DNA of 64,000 nucleotides. Source: Mactra quadrangularis. Taxonomy: Eukaryota; Mollusca; Bivalvia; Venerida; Mactridae. Within the stretch, counting starts at the first letter, position 1, and the number at the start of each line of letters is the position of its first letter. The stretch covers positions 26,601,381 through 26,665,380 of the forward strand of contig CM046304.1 of assembly GCA_025267735.1 (NCBI GenBank), given 5' to 3'. Both the position numbers and the translations under genes were made by a program. A model generated the notes under the pieces. That model saw only the letters and a list, made by a program, of their open reading frames with translations. It was not told the DNA's origin and did no database searches. Shown here piece by piece: positions 54,025-64,000 of the stretch.

Positions 54025-54120
54025 TATAAAATAAAAGTAGCTGTAATCGGTAAATCAAGCTTGAGATGGGAGTCATCTTCTGTATGAAATTTCCTTCAGT
54101 GTGTTAATACTGTTATGGAG

Positions 54121-54365
54121 GATATTCTGAAAATCTTGAAGTCTACTAACCAAGGGGTCTTGGGTTTGATTCCCAGACTGGGCATACTTCCCTTGAGTTG
54201 GGTCATAATTTCTATGGCTATTTTCCCTCCTACTATTGATTCTAAATCATGTAGGGCAGTTGTCAGTCACTGATGGAAATATGTGCCTAGTAACTGGTTA
54301 ACAGCTAAATCCAGATATTTAGCATTTCCTGGAAGAATGAGTTGGTTGACTGACCTCAACCTATA
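54121..54365 (+). repeat. SINE family 2 with tRNA-like head
   Basis: B-box-like 'gggtttgattcccag' within a tRNA-like head, then 'gattctaaatcatgtaggg', 'taactggttaacagctaaat', the hairpin 'ccagatatttagc' and 'gttgactgacct'. It lines up with 61683-61992 along most of its length. Confidence 0.75.
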
Positions 54366-56620
54366 CAGACCAGAAGAAAATAGAAAATCTTTAAATCATA
54401 CCTATTTTTAAATAATTGTAATGGTTTTTAAATAACCTATATACTTATTATAACTTATGGATGGCAGGTGAAAACAATGTTTTGTAACATTTGTTACTGT
54501 TAGGATTTCTAAACTAGAAAATGCTTAATTTAAATGTACACCTCTAGGCACTTGTATTTTGTTGCAAACTTGGAAACATTCCCAAAGTAACCATAAAAAT
54601 GATAAATAATGTTTTTAAGGAAGGAGTGAATCAGTCGACTGTTTACTTTACATGTTGTGGTTTTAAAACATTATATTTGGTTGGAAGATTAATTGTTTGT
54701 TTACTAGGAAATGACAAGAACTTTGGTAGTTATGTTATATTTCATGGACTGAGTTGAATCTCAATTGTATGTAAACAGTAATAGTTTGTGGTGACTTGAC
54801 ATTTTGTTTGGTTTCTTAGGAGAAACCAAACTTTTCCACTCGGCATCATTTTTTTCCTGAATTTTTTTCCGTATTCTTGAAGCTCAATTAAATATTAATA
54901 TGGATGAGTGGAATAGTCATTAAGTTAATTCTCAAATAGTGATTATTACTAGTAATGCTTCAAAACTTCCTTTAATGGAGCCTCTGAAAATCTGAATTGT
55001 CTACATGTAATGTATTTGATTTCTATGGTCAACATATTCAGATCCCTATAAAACAAGACAAACATATCTCTAAATTTTCATAAGTACATGTACTCCTACT
55101 AGCCCAATTTATTGTTTTAAAGGCAACATTTATCAATTAGCTTGCCTATAACTATGACTCCGAGTATTTTTCACTAGACCCTATGTTGGTCATTCAATCT
55201 AGTAACAAGTTAGTTCATGATAATCTATTATCATTGTATGTTTTCATTGTTTATGTCAATATTTTTTCTACCATGATCGCAATACTTTCTTCTTTTATTA
55301 AATTAATCCTTTTCACTAAGGCTGGGGCAGAGCTTAAAAAAATTCAAACATATTTCAAGGTGGTGCCTAGCTATAAATTAATTCTAATTAATTTACATTA
55401 ACAAAGATATAGGGCAATTTTTTTTGTGTTGTTTACACTAAAGTCAAGGCATTTGATTTTTACAATTCATGTTTGTCAAAGACATCTCAATTAGCAGAAA
55501 GGAGTCATTCCCAATCCCCTGGCACTCCTCTCATCTGTTCACTACTAGATCCACCCATGAAGTGTCACCTATTATTTTATGATGGGAAATATTTACATTA
55601 AGTTAGTACTATCTTGTACTATAATATAATAACTCATTAAGCTTTCCCTCCAGCTCTACTCTACTCTTTATTCACCTGAGTTGACAGACAGTTGAAGTGT
55701 ATATATTTAGCCATGTCAGGACGGTTTGTTTTGTTCAAGTACAAAAGCTTCAGATATTTGTCGGCTTCTTGGCAGGTGTCAACATATACGGTACATAGAT
55801 AAAAATGGTGTCGGTAGATACCATGAACATGTTAAGACACTTTCTACCAGCTTAGCGTTATTTTTTTGTGAAGTCATTGTTGGTAAAAAATGTACTTTTG
55901 ATACAAAAAGTGTTTAAACTTAAATTTAAAAAATAAAAATGTTAGAAGTTAAAAAATAGTATATAACAGACGTGTTGTTATGTGAACCCTTACCATGTTC
56001 TATTGACTGAGAAAATTCAACCATTTGTCAGGTTTTGTTCAAATAATGATTATACAAAATTTGTTTAACATAGCCGGGGATCAGTCATTAGAAAATGTTA
56101 AATAATGAACCTATGACTCTGATATCTACTTACTTACTATGTTAAATGAATTGTTAATACAGATTACGGCGTCTGCTGTTGACATCACAGATCATCCTGG
56201 GGACGATGATTATAATAAATAACAATTTACATTGCAATTTATCCAACTGATGTCATCATTACACCTCCGTCATTCGGTACGATGACTTTGAATTCTGGGT
56301 AGACATTTTTCACACCTAACCGATTAATTAGATTAAGCTACAGTGTATTTTTAAAAATTGTCAATGAAAATAAATAACTATAATCGTGTCGGTACATTTA
56401 ACCTCGGGTAGGTAGTAAACCAGTCTGACACATGAATGAAGTATTTTTATGTTTTTATTTTCCATTTAATCTTTATGGATGCCAGGCTTGTTTTGACACT
56501 TGTCAATAATACAGGGGGGGGGGAGATTATTTAGTTTTATAAAAGAATCAACTGTGGAAGAACATGTCATCAGCAATCCTAACCAAGGGAACGTTGAACA
56601 TTGGACTGGAGGTCTCGTGT

Positions 56621-56686
56621 AAAAAAGTATTACATTTTTAAATAATTTCAGTCAAAAAAGTATTACTTTTTTAAATAATTTCAGTC
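56621..56686. repeat. 33-bp tandem duplication
   Basis: 56621-56653 and 56654-56686 differ at one base. Unit begins 'aaaaaagtattac' and ends 'aataatttcagtc'. Confidence 0.95.
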
Positions 56687-57729
56687 GGTTTAATTTGCAG
56701 TATGGTCATTATTTTTCATGTTAAGTCATTAAACATGCTATTTTATGTCAGATTTATGACATTATGTTAAAGTGACATCATATATTTTACATGATGGTGT
56801 CAAATTATTTTATATACTGTACTCTTATAGTCCGTATAAGGCTGTAATAGAAAACTAATTAGATTTTCATTCATGTCAGACCCACCCTTCTGAGGTGCAG
56901 AATAAATGAGATTAATTTTCTGTAATCTTGATATTTGTTTCTAAATATGGACTGTTGTGTACTTTGGATGATCCTTTCCTGAATATACTTTGTATTTTGA
57001 GCTTTGTGTGCGATATCAATTTTGTCGACCTGCTGTGAAAATTAAATTTCTAAATTTTCATATAACCGATCAATACTTTGGTAAGCTCTTATCAGTTTTG
57101 CACCGAGATGATTTTCATAATTATTCACTTAAAATGTTTGACATAGATTATAAATTGAACATTTTGTACATGTATGTTAGTGTATATTCCCCAAAAACCC
57201 CTTAAGTTTGACTTCTTTAACGATGATTGTAAAGTTTTATAGCCCGAATTTTCACTTTGACACCTGTCATTTGTGACACGATATTGTTTGTTGATTTAAA
57301 CATACTTGGTTCATAAAGTAAACAAAATATAGACTGACATTTATTTTTCTACATTTAGATGTGTGATATCGGTTAAACCCTCTATACTTGAAACAGCAAT
57401 CTCTGACATACAAGGTTACACAATTACTACTTTTACCTTGGGTAAACCTCCAGAGGGGGGCAGGTAAAAAATGGTTGGCATATACTGACAAGTGACAGGA
57501 ATAAATTGGTTATTCTAGACTAATGTTTATTTATTTCTTGTTTTTTTCTCCACTCAGCGATTACTAAATATTCTTGATGGCAGAATTGTATAGAGTTGTA
57601 TAAAGATAAAATAGATAATATTTTATCAATTATTCTAATTGTACTTCTATCTTAAAGAGTTGGTCAAGACTTATTGCTGATGGGGGGGGTGATTCAAGGA
57701 AACATTTTCCCATAGGGGACTGTGGCCCC

Positions 57730-57876
57730 AAGGGCTCGATTTTTCCACTAGGTTGCTTAGTTGGACAGTCAGCTATTTATTTACTGACTGAAATTAGATG
57801 GTTACTAGCAGTAACAAGTTGACCGAACCCAAATATAGGTTGTGGGGTCAAGGAAACAACCTAATGTGGAGCCTTC
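57730..57876 (-). mobile_element. MITE family B, minus orientation
   Basis: It reads 'agggctcgatttttccacta', 'ggttactagcagtaacaagt', 'gaacccaaatataggttgt', the reverse complement of family B. The ends are eroded. Confidence 0.7.
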
Positions 57877-59181
57877 AGCCCCTACTATTATGGGTTCTAT
57901 GACAGTTTTTTGTCATAAACGGCTCTATTGTAAGAATTTATTTTATTACTCTGTCCTGACACTTTCGGTGTAAGCTCTGGATCCTATTTTCAACATTTTC
58001 TATGTACATTGTATTAAGAAAATAAACAATGGATTCCAGCTTGCTGTATAGGCATCTTCCGTTCATACACTTGATTGTAACACTTGATATAGACACATTC
58101 TTGTGTACTGTTTTATCAGTTATGATAACTTCCAGTTCTCTGAGAAATTCTGCAGTGATATTTCTCATGATTATTTTATGTTTGGAATGATCAGGGATTC
58201 AGGATCATGAGTTATTGTCCAAGTTCAAAGTTTTGGTATTCATTACCTTTTCATTGACAACCCACCTTGCTGGGAGTTAAACTGTTGATTTCAACTAATT
58301 GTTTATGCTTAGTATTTTGGTTAAAAATGTTGATATGGAAAGCACCTCGCTGTTGCCAAGGAATAAGATAGAGAAGAAATACTTCTTCAAAGTTTAAAAA
58401 TTAGAATGATTGGACTATCTGTTCTAGGATATTGTTTCTTTGAAAAATTTTTTTTTTGAATTTTTATTAGCTTGGCTTTTTTTTGTTATAAATTTTGAGA
58501 AAGAGTTGCTTCTCTGCACTGTTCAATTTTTTGTTGCAACTTTTAGTTACTTGTAAGTAAAAATGATGAAAATAATGCAAAACTGATAAATATTACGTAA
58601 GAACTTTTTCTGACAAACTGTACCTTGATGTCATCTCCGTCAATGTATCATCCACAAACGACACAGTTCAGAATTTCTGATTTTTAGGACCAAGTTACAT
58701 TTTCAAGTTCAAAATCAAAACACATCTAAATATCACAATTATCTCAAATATCTTCCTCATGTAAATATCTTATCTCTATTATTTCACCATTTTACAAAAT
58801 GGAAGACATTATTACTAAACCAATAAAACCTTGCAAACTTGGATATATCTCTTTGGTAATATGCTATTTCTGTTATTACAGCAGCCATCTTAACCTTCTT
58901 TAATCTACTCATCTATTACTATATAAACAAATAAAACACACACTGTACGGATCCTGAGATACCGAGTTGAAATGGAATGATTTATCCGCCAAAAAATATT
59001 GAATTCTATAAATATTTGATATCGTTATCATAAATATTTTGATATCATCACTTTGGTGCTGGCTTTTATTCAATCCTTGAAACTTTTCATGTTACCTTAT
59101 GTCAGTATTGGTGATAATATAAATGTTTGCATTGGATAGTAATCTTGTTTTGGTTGTATTTGGCAGCAGGGAGAACAGGGA

Positions 59182-59611
59182 CAGGGCTGGACGTTAATTT
59201 TACATGGGGGTTTCCCATGTTTAGTAGTAGACTGTAGCAAATCCTCATTAAAATCTGTCACAGACGATCACATTAGGCTGTAAAGTGCAATTCAAGGGAT
59301 AATTACTACTTCAATTAATATAGTTCGCATTATGCCCTAACTTGCAGATGATAAGATGTTTGTGCAATTGAAGTTTATCAAATCTGGCTTATGTGAGGGA
59401 AACTTCTCTTGTATTGTTTCTGTTTGTTATATAACCCCGTGTTTATATATTCTATCAAAACCCCATGTCCCACAGCACTATTAGTGCTATGATTAAACTA
59501 GGTTGCCTGGTTTTACTTGCCCAAACCAAATATTTACTAGCAGTAACAAGTTGCCCAAATCCAAATATAAGTTGTCAGCGGCAATTGGAGGACCTTTACT
59601 GTCAAGCCCTG
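59182..59611 (-). mobile_element. MITE family B, minus orientation, with internal insertion
   Basis: The right ~120 bp (59491-59611, ending 'tgtcaagccctg') is a clear reversed family-B copy. The matching other end 'cagggctggacgttaatttt' lies at 59182, so about 280 bp of unrelated sequence separates the end from the rest. Confidence 0.6.
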
Positions 59612-60897
59612 ATCCTTATTATTATTGAGTAATGATTGTTTAACTAAAGGTTTATGATCATGGTTTTGTGGTTGTCGGTGTTTTCATCCTTGTCTTTGAT
59701 GATTGATAAAGATCAAACTGTTTCTTTATTTAATTTTTGGTCAGATTTTATCTGGTTATCAGGGCTTCCTATGGCTTAGTTAGTTCAATCAATATTATTG
59801 TTACCCGCAGTAGACGAACTGTCCAACTGTCCAGTATCCACTAGAGTTTTAAGATCAATGATAATTTTGTTGGTTCTAATCTAATCCCATGTTGTCACCT
59901 TGACCAAGAGACTTTATCGTTATTGCTTACAGTATGGGCATTGTTGAACCAGAAAGTGAACTTAAGTGAGATTGTTCTCAACTTTGAGAATTTTTTCACT
60001 ACTGAGTAGAAATAAATTTATAATTAAACAATAGATTTGACAGGGAACTCTAGATGATGCATATTTCTAGCAGAATTGTTTGTATCGGATATACCAGAAA
60101 ATATATTTATAATTTATACACAGAACAATTGGATTAAAGCTGTGTTTGCATTCCTTTCAGCAATATTATGTAAATAACTTTGTTGGTTACAGGTGCACCT
60201 GGTACAAACACTTTCTGGGCTGGAAAAACCCATAAATTATAGTTCCTAATATAAACTAATCTTGGTCAAATTTACATGAATCTCAAACCATAACCAGGCA
60301 AGATGCAAGGCATTTAGATGTTTGCTTGGGTTTAAGTGTATTTGTATAACAATGATTCCTGCATAAAACTCTCATGATTTGCAGAAGTTTGCTGCACTAT
60401 GAATAAATATCCAAACATTTCTATATGTCTCACATACCATAGATTACAGAATCCCAGACCTCAGTTCTTTTCCTAGAATTGTTTCCTATCTTTATTACAG
60501 AACCTGTCAGTGAAACACAAGTCTTGACATGGACTAATACGTTTTTTTGCCCAAAACTAATGTGGCAGGCACTGCCAACTCATTTATTTGTGTTGTCAGA
60601 CAGCAGTTAGATAATGAATGAAGATAGACATATTTTGATAGAGATTTTTCAAGATAGATGCTGTAACTGAACTGTTTATATATATATAGGTATATATCAG
60701 GAAGGATTCTTGAGGAAAACTGAGATATTTAACTTGTTGTGAGAGACGTTTGGCAGTTTTACGTAACACCCTTGATTCTTGATACCTTAGTTTTACGTTT
60801 TTGTTGTGTTTTTTTTATCTTAGTTTTAAGTACAGTTTAACACATGTTGATGTAGCTTTAGTTTTGAGGTTAAGGGTCTGAGTCTTAACGTTGAATA

Positions 60898-61131
60898 CAG
60901 GGCTCGACATTAAATCTTGTCCAATTGCTCATGATGACCTATATTTGGACTCAGGCAACTTGTTACTGCTAGTAAACATTTGGTTCAGGCAAGTTATATA
61001 TTGCAGGCTTAGTGCAAAATGGACGTAACTCAATATAAAAAGGAGTGAGTTATGACTGTTTTGCGCGAAGCCCTTAATATAGCTAGTTTTCTAGCCAGGT
61101 AACTTGCTTCAAAAATTAATGTTGAGCCCTG
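60898..61131 (+). mobile_element. MITE family B interrupted by a small hairpin element
   Basis: It runs from 'cagggctcgacattaaat' to 'attaatgttgagccctg' with both ends intact. The copy is ~70-80 bp longer than others because a 67-bp inverted-repeat insert (61006-61072) splits its right half. Confidence 0.8.
61006..61072. mobile_element. 67-bp hairpin insert nested in a MITE
   Basis: Arms GGCTTAGTGCAAAATGGACG... and ...CTGTTTTGCGCGAAGCC pair over about 27 bp with 7 or so mismatches around a loop of about 13 bases. As RNA it would fold into a single imperfect hairpin of pre-miRNA size, but it is more simply a very short MITE. Confidence 0.65.
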
Positions 61132-61682
61132 GCATGTATGTTTGATAAAGGATTCAAAACTGACTTAAAGGTGCTAAGACCCCCCCTTTCTTCCACTATT
61201 TAGCCAGACCATTGTGTAAATATTTTAGATTTATAGTTCCGCCCCTGTGTGGTATTCAAAGGTCTTTTTCTTGTGGATGAGTTTTTTCTTGTTAATCAGT
61301 GTGTCAGTATGTTATCTTATCTATTATATTTTAGACATTAATTAATGACAAGTTTTAGACATTCACCTAGAGGTAGACATCTGCCAGCTAATGTACACAG
61401 CTGCCTCCTGGGATATTCTATGTATGTTTTTATATAGATGACTGATTACATGAACTATATACTGTGACATTGTTACTTAACAATTATTTTGATGTAAAAT
61501 CTCTAAAATTTGGTGTTAGGAATTTTCTGCATCCTTATTTATATCAAATGTGGATCATACATTTTTAAGGAAGGGGGTTTGACTCAAAAGTCTTTACAGT
61601 GATATGACCTTATCAATGTTTAATACTAGTATTGTGAAAAAATACTGTTGACCTGACCCTCATGCTTTACCATGCTTCTGCC

Positions 61683-61992
61683 TGCTGGCTAGCTTAGTCA
61701 GTAGCACATGATTATTTAACTGCTTGAGGAGCTGTGGGTTCAATTCCAGGGACCAGGGTGGTGCATACTTTTGTTGAGCTTAAATTTCTACAGACATTCT
61801 CTTTCCTACCACAGATTCTAAATCATGTAGGGCTATTGTCAATGACCAACTGAAGTTTGTCTCTGGTCAGTAACTGGTTAACAGCTAATCATGAGATTTA
61901 TCATTTAGCCTTTCCAGGAACTGTGAGAAGGTTGACTGACTGACGTCATATGAGCTATACAAAGTGTTGCTATAGCATTAAATCCAACTTTA
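61683..61992 (+). repeat. SINE family 2, full-length copy
   Basis: tRNA-like head ('gctagcttagtcagtagcac' A-box region, 'tgggttcaattccagg' B box), then 'gattctaaatcatgtaggg', 'gtaactggttaacagctaat', 'atgagatttatcatttagc', 'ttgactgactgacgtcatat', 'gtgttgctatagcattaaat'. Head and body together are about 310 bp. It is the most complete family-2 copy in the window. Confidence 0.78.
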
Positions 61993-63117
61993 AAATTAAA
62001 TAATTTATTATGGAGTTCACCTTGAAATTAAAATACTGAAGATCCTAATCTTCAAGCTTAACCTTAATTTTCAAGGTTTATTCTTGATTGAACAACTTAT
62101 TGTAGGTTTCACCTTGAAACTGATGCTTATAGAAATTCCAGTAAGATTTGACTCAAAGTTTAGAAAAACAAGATTCAAAGTATGAAATAATTTCTGCTCA
62201 TTTGATCCTTAGTTACCAGTAACCTCTTGTGATAGAATATCCTGCAGCCCTAAAAAATGAAACATTTAACAATTACATGACATTTAAAGTGAAGACTGAT
62301 GCTAAAGGGTATTTTAATCTTTCATGAAATATGTGTATCTTTATACATTGAAGTATTTAACATTTAAATAGAAAATAACATCAAAAGAAAATTAATGTAA
62401 TCATAATTTATATCTATGTAAGCACACCTGAGCACTATTAAACAGTTGCCTTGTTATAAAACTGAAATTGAATTGTGTAATGAATGTTTACATAGTACAC
62501 CGGTGCTCTCATATACATGTATTATAGTGATTAATCTTAAGGAAACTATACCTTTCCATATTTTCTGCCTCCCTTTAGGATGGGGATTATGCACATTCTA
62601 TCTAGCAAGAAGGATAATTAATAGAAAAAGGGCAGCATGGGTAAAAAAGGGGCTAGGAATGTCTATTCTACTATAGAGCAAACACTATAGTTATTTCAAT
62701 ACAAGGGTTGTCTGTAGAGTTATGAGACTAAGACTATCAAAATGAGTATTTCTTGTAAGTCAATCAAAATGTATATGGGTGCGACAACAGATCTTCAGAA
62801 GTGTTCTTACAGAAAATGAAGATCAAAAATGTCATTCATAGCAAGAAAAGGGTTGCCAAGACCAAGACTGTTGTGTGCCACTGAACACTTAAAAAATGCA
62901 GAAAGGAACAATCAGATTTGTTGCATGTAAAAGCTAAACCCAAAAACATAATGTTATATAAATTATTGTGACATCAGAGTGGTATGTGCATAAGAATTGC
63001 ACGAAATATCAACTGTTGTCAATCAAAATAAGTTGGCTATGTGAAACAGAAGTATACACACCATTTCAAGAGGGCTGATAAACAAATCACTAACAATGTT
63101 ACATTTCTGTATTTCAG

Positions 63118-63514
63118 GATCACCTCAGTTATTGTTTGCAAACAGGAAAGATATACGTCTTGTAAATGTTACAGACAGAAATCCTAATGTTTCTGTTGTC
63201 ATCGGTAACCTAGACGATGCTGCGGCTGTTGATTTCATGTATAGTCTCGGGTATGTCTTCTGGACGGACATTGACCTTGAGGTCATACAGCGGGCCGTCA
63301 TCAACCGTATACAAGAGACGAAGATTGGAATAATCACCACAGGGCTTGTCTCCCCTGACGGGTTGGCTTGTGATTGGGTTGGTAATAAACTGTATTGGAC
63401 GGATGCCGAGAAGAATCGTATAGAAGTCAGTAATCTAGATGGCACAGATCGGAAAGTGTTGTACTGGCAGAATCTCGACCAACCTAGAGCCATTGCTTTG
63501 GATCCTTATGAAGG
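63118..63514 (+). CDS. LRP6: Lrp5/6 (arrow-type) exon 2: first YWTD propeller begins
   Basis: A 397-nt exon, phase 1 in (after exon 1) and phase 2 out, ending GAAGG|GTAGGT. It opens with SPQLLFANRKDIRLVNVTD, matching human LRP6 APLLLYANRRDLRLVDATN, and contains the propeller blade motifs FWTD (residues 66-69) and YWTD (111-114), plus SPDGLACDW, NRIEVSNLDGT and QPRAIALDP, all hallmarks of the first LRP5/6 beta-propeller (the Wnt- and sclerostin/DKK-binding E1 domain). The remaining propellers, EGF and LDLa modules, transmembrane segment and PPPSP motifs would lie beyond the window. The antisense frame over the same bases is a shadow. Confidence 0.95.
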
Positions 63515-64000
63515 GTAGGTTGTTGTTGTTTTTATCTGTCTTACTTATCTACACAAAATATAAATGTTTATTCTATAAGAGTTTAAAGTCTGAAGTGCCG
63601 GTAGGAAGCCTGGATTTTACCGGAGTAATCTAAGTTTTCCAAAGGGGTTACAGGTTTGAATCTCACTTGGGGCAGTTATACCCTCCATGACAATTAAGCA
63701 ATAATGACAATTTTCCTCCATTAAAATTATGATAAGGTATAGAAAAATTATGGATAAGTTGCTGGTCTTGTGGAAGTGTAGGTAAGTACTGGTTATAGAC
63801 GTGCTTCCAGCAAAGCTAGATTAAGTGCCCTTGCCTTCGTAAAATAACCTTAATTGTATTGACATACTATTAAACCCAGTTTTACTAAATAATTATTCTG
63901 TTAGATGTAAGCTTAGGTGTAAATTTTGTTTCTGCATATGAACAGGGTATCCAATCTTCAACAGATCAGTATATTTCTTTGGGATTTAGCTTCTTATAAT
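63515..64000 (+). other. Start of Lrp5/6 intron 2 with SINE-like head
   Basis: Begins at the GTAGGT donor. Around 63640-63675 'ggttacaggtttgaatctca' resembles a pol III B box followed by a SINE-like body; it is probably a diverged tRNA-derived SINE. No exon is seen before the window ends. Confidence 0.5.

Larger units (their letters stand above)
51478..63117. other. Lrp5/6 intron 1 (11.6 kb)
   Basis: No exon was recognised on either strand. It carries at least five family-B MITEs, two SINE family 2 copies, a Helentron-type 3' end, and small tandem repeats such as the 33-bp pair at 56621-56686. C and G homopolymers occur at about 53665, 56512 and 57681. Long first introns in receptor genes often carry enhancers, but none can be identified by eye. 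Confidence 0.65.

Noticed and set aside
63125..63493. 122-codon minus-strand frame
   Set aside because: It is the shadow of Lrp5/6 exon 2, whose protein is unmistakable.

Overview
This is a window of animal nuclear DNA: AT-rich, intron-rich and full of short non-autonomous transposons and tRNA-derived SINEs. The repeat types (GTCCGTCC-type elements, a SINE whose 3' part ends in a 'gcgttaaaccca' tail, a Helentron-like terminus) and the invertebrate-type protein sequences suggest a mollusc, most likely a bivalve. That assignment is inference; no species-level evidence is visible.

Layout. (1) 1-9.5 kb: non-coding apart from one first coding exon on the minus strand (9175-9472) of a gene I do not recognise. 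This part also holds SINE and MITE copies and a 974-bp pogo-like element (3505-4478). (2) 9.5-12.6 kb: intergenic and promoter DNA between two divergent genes, with a small hairpin element ending about 230 bp before the next start codon. (3) 12641-47564, plus strand: a complete 35-exon gene for the nucleoporin Nup160. I joined the exons by hand. Every splice phase agrees, and the reading frame is 4311 nt (1436 codons plus stop), the same length as I recall for human NUP160. One intron (28545-29300) has the hallmarks of a minor-spliceosome U12-type intron. (4) 47.6-51.4 kb: Nup160 3' UTR and intergenic DNA. (5) 51423 to beyond the right edge, plus strand: the first two coding exons (signal peptide; start of the first YWTD beta-propeller) of an Lrp5/6 (arrow) Wnt co-receptor gene, separated by an 11.6-kb intron.

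The two identified genes are not known to act together: Nup160 is a scaffold subunit of the nuclear pore Y-complex, and Lrp5/6 is a plasma-membrane receptor in Wnt/beta-catenin signalling. No operon logic applies.

Most of the remaining structure is mobile DNA: a piggyBac-like fold-back element with long arms in Nup160 intron 2; two hAT-like MITE families (A and B), one with target-site duplications still readable; TTAA-type and pogo-type MITEs; a GTCCGTCC element whose 5' hairpin is triplicated; at least three tRNA-derived SINE families; a Helentron-type 3' end; and a possible 2-kb solo LTR in Nup160 intron 25. I found no bacterial, viral or CRISPR features and no free-standing tRNA or rRNA genes.
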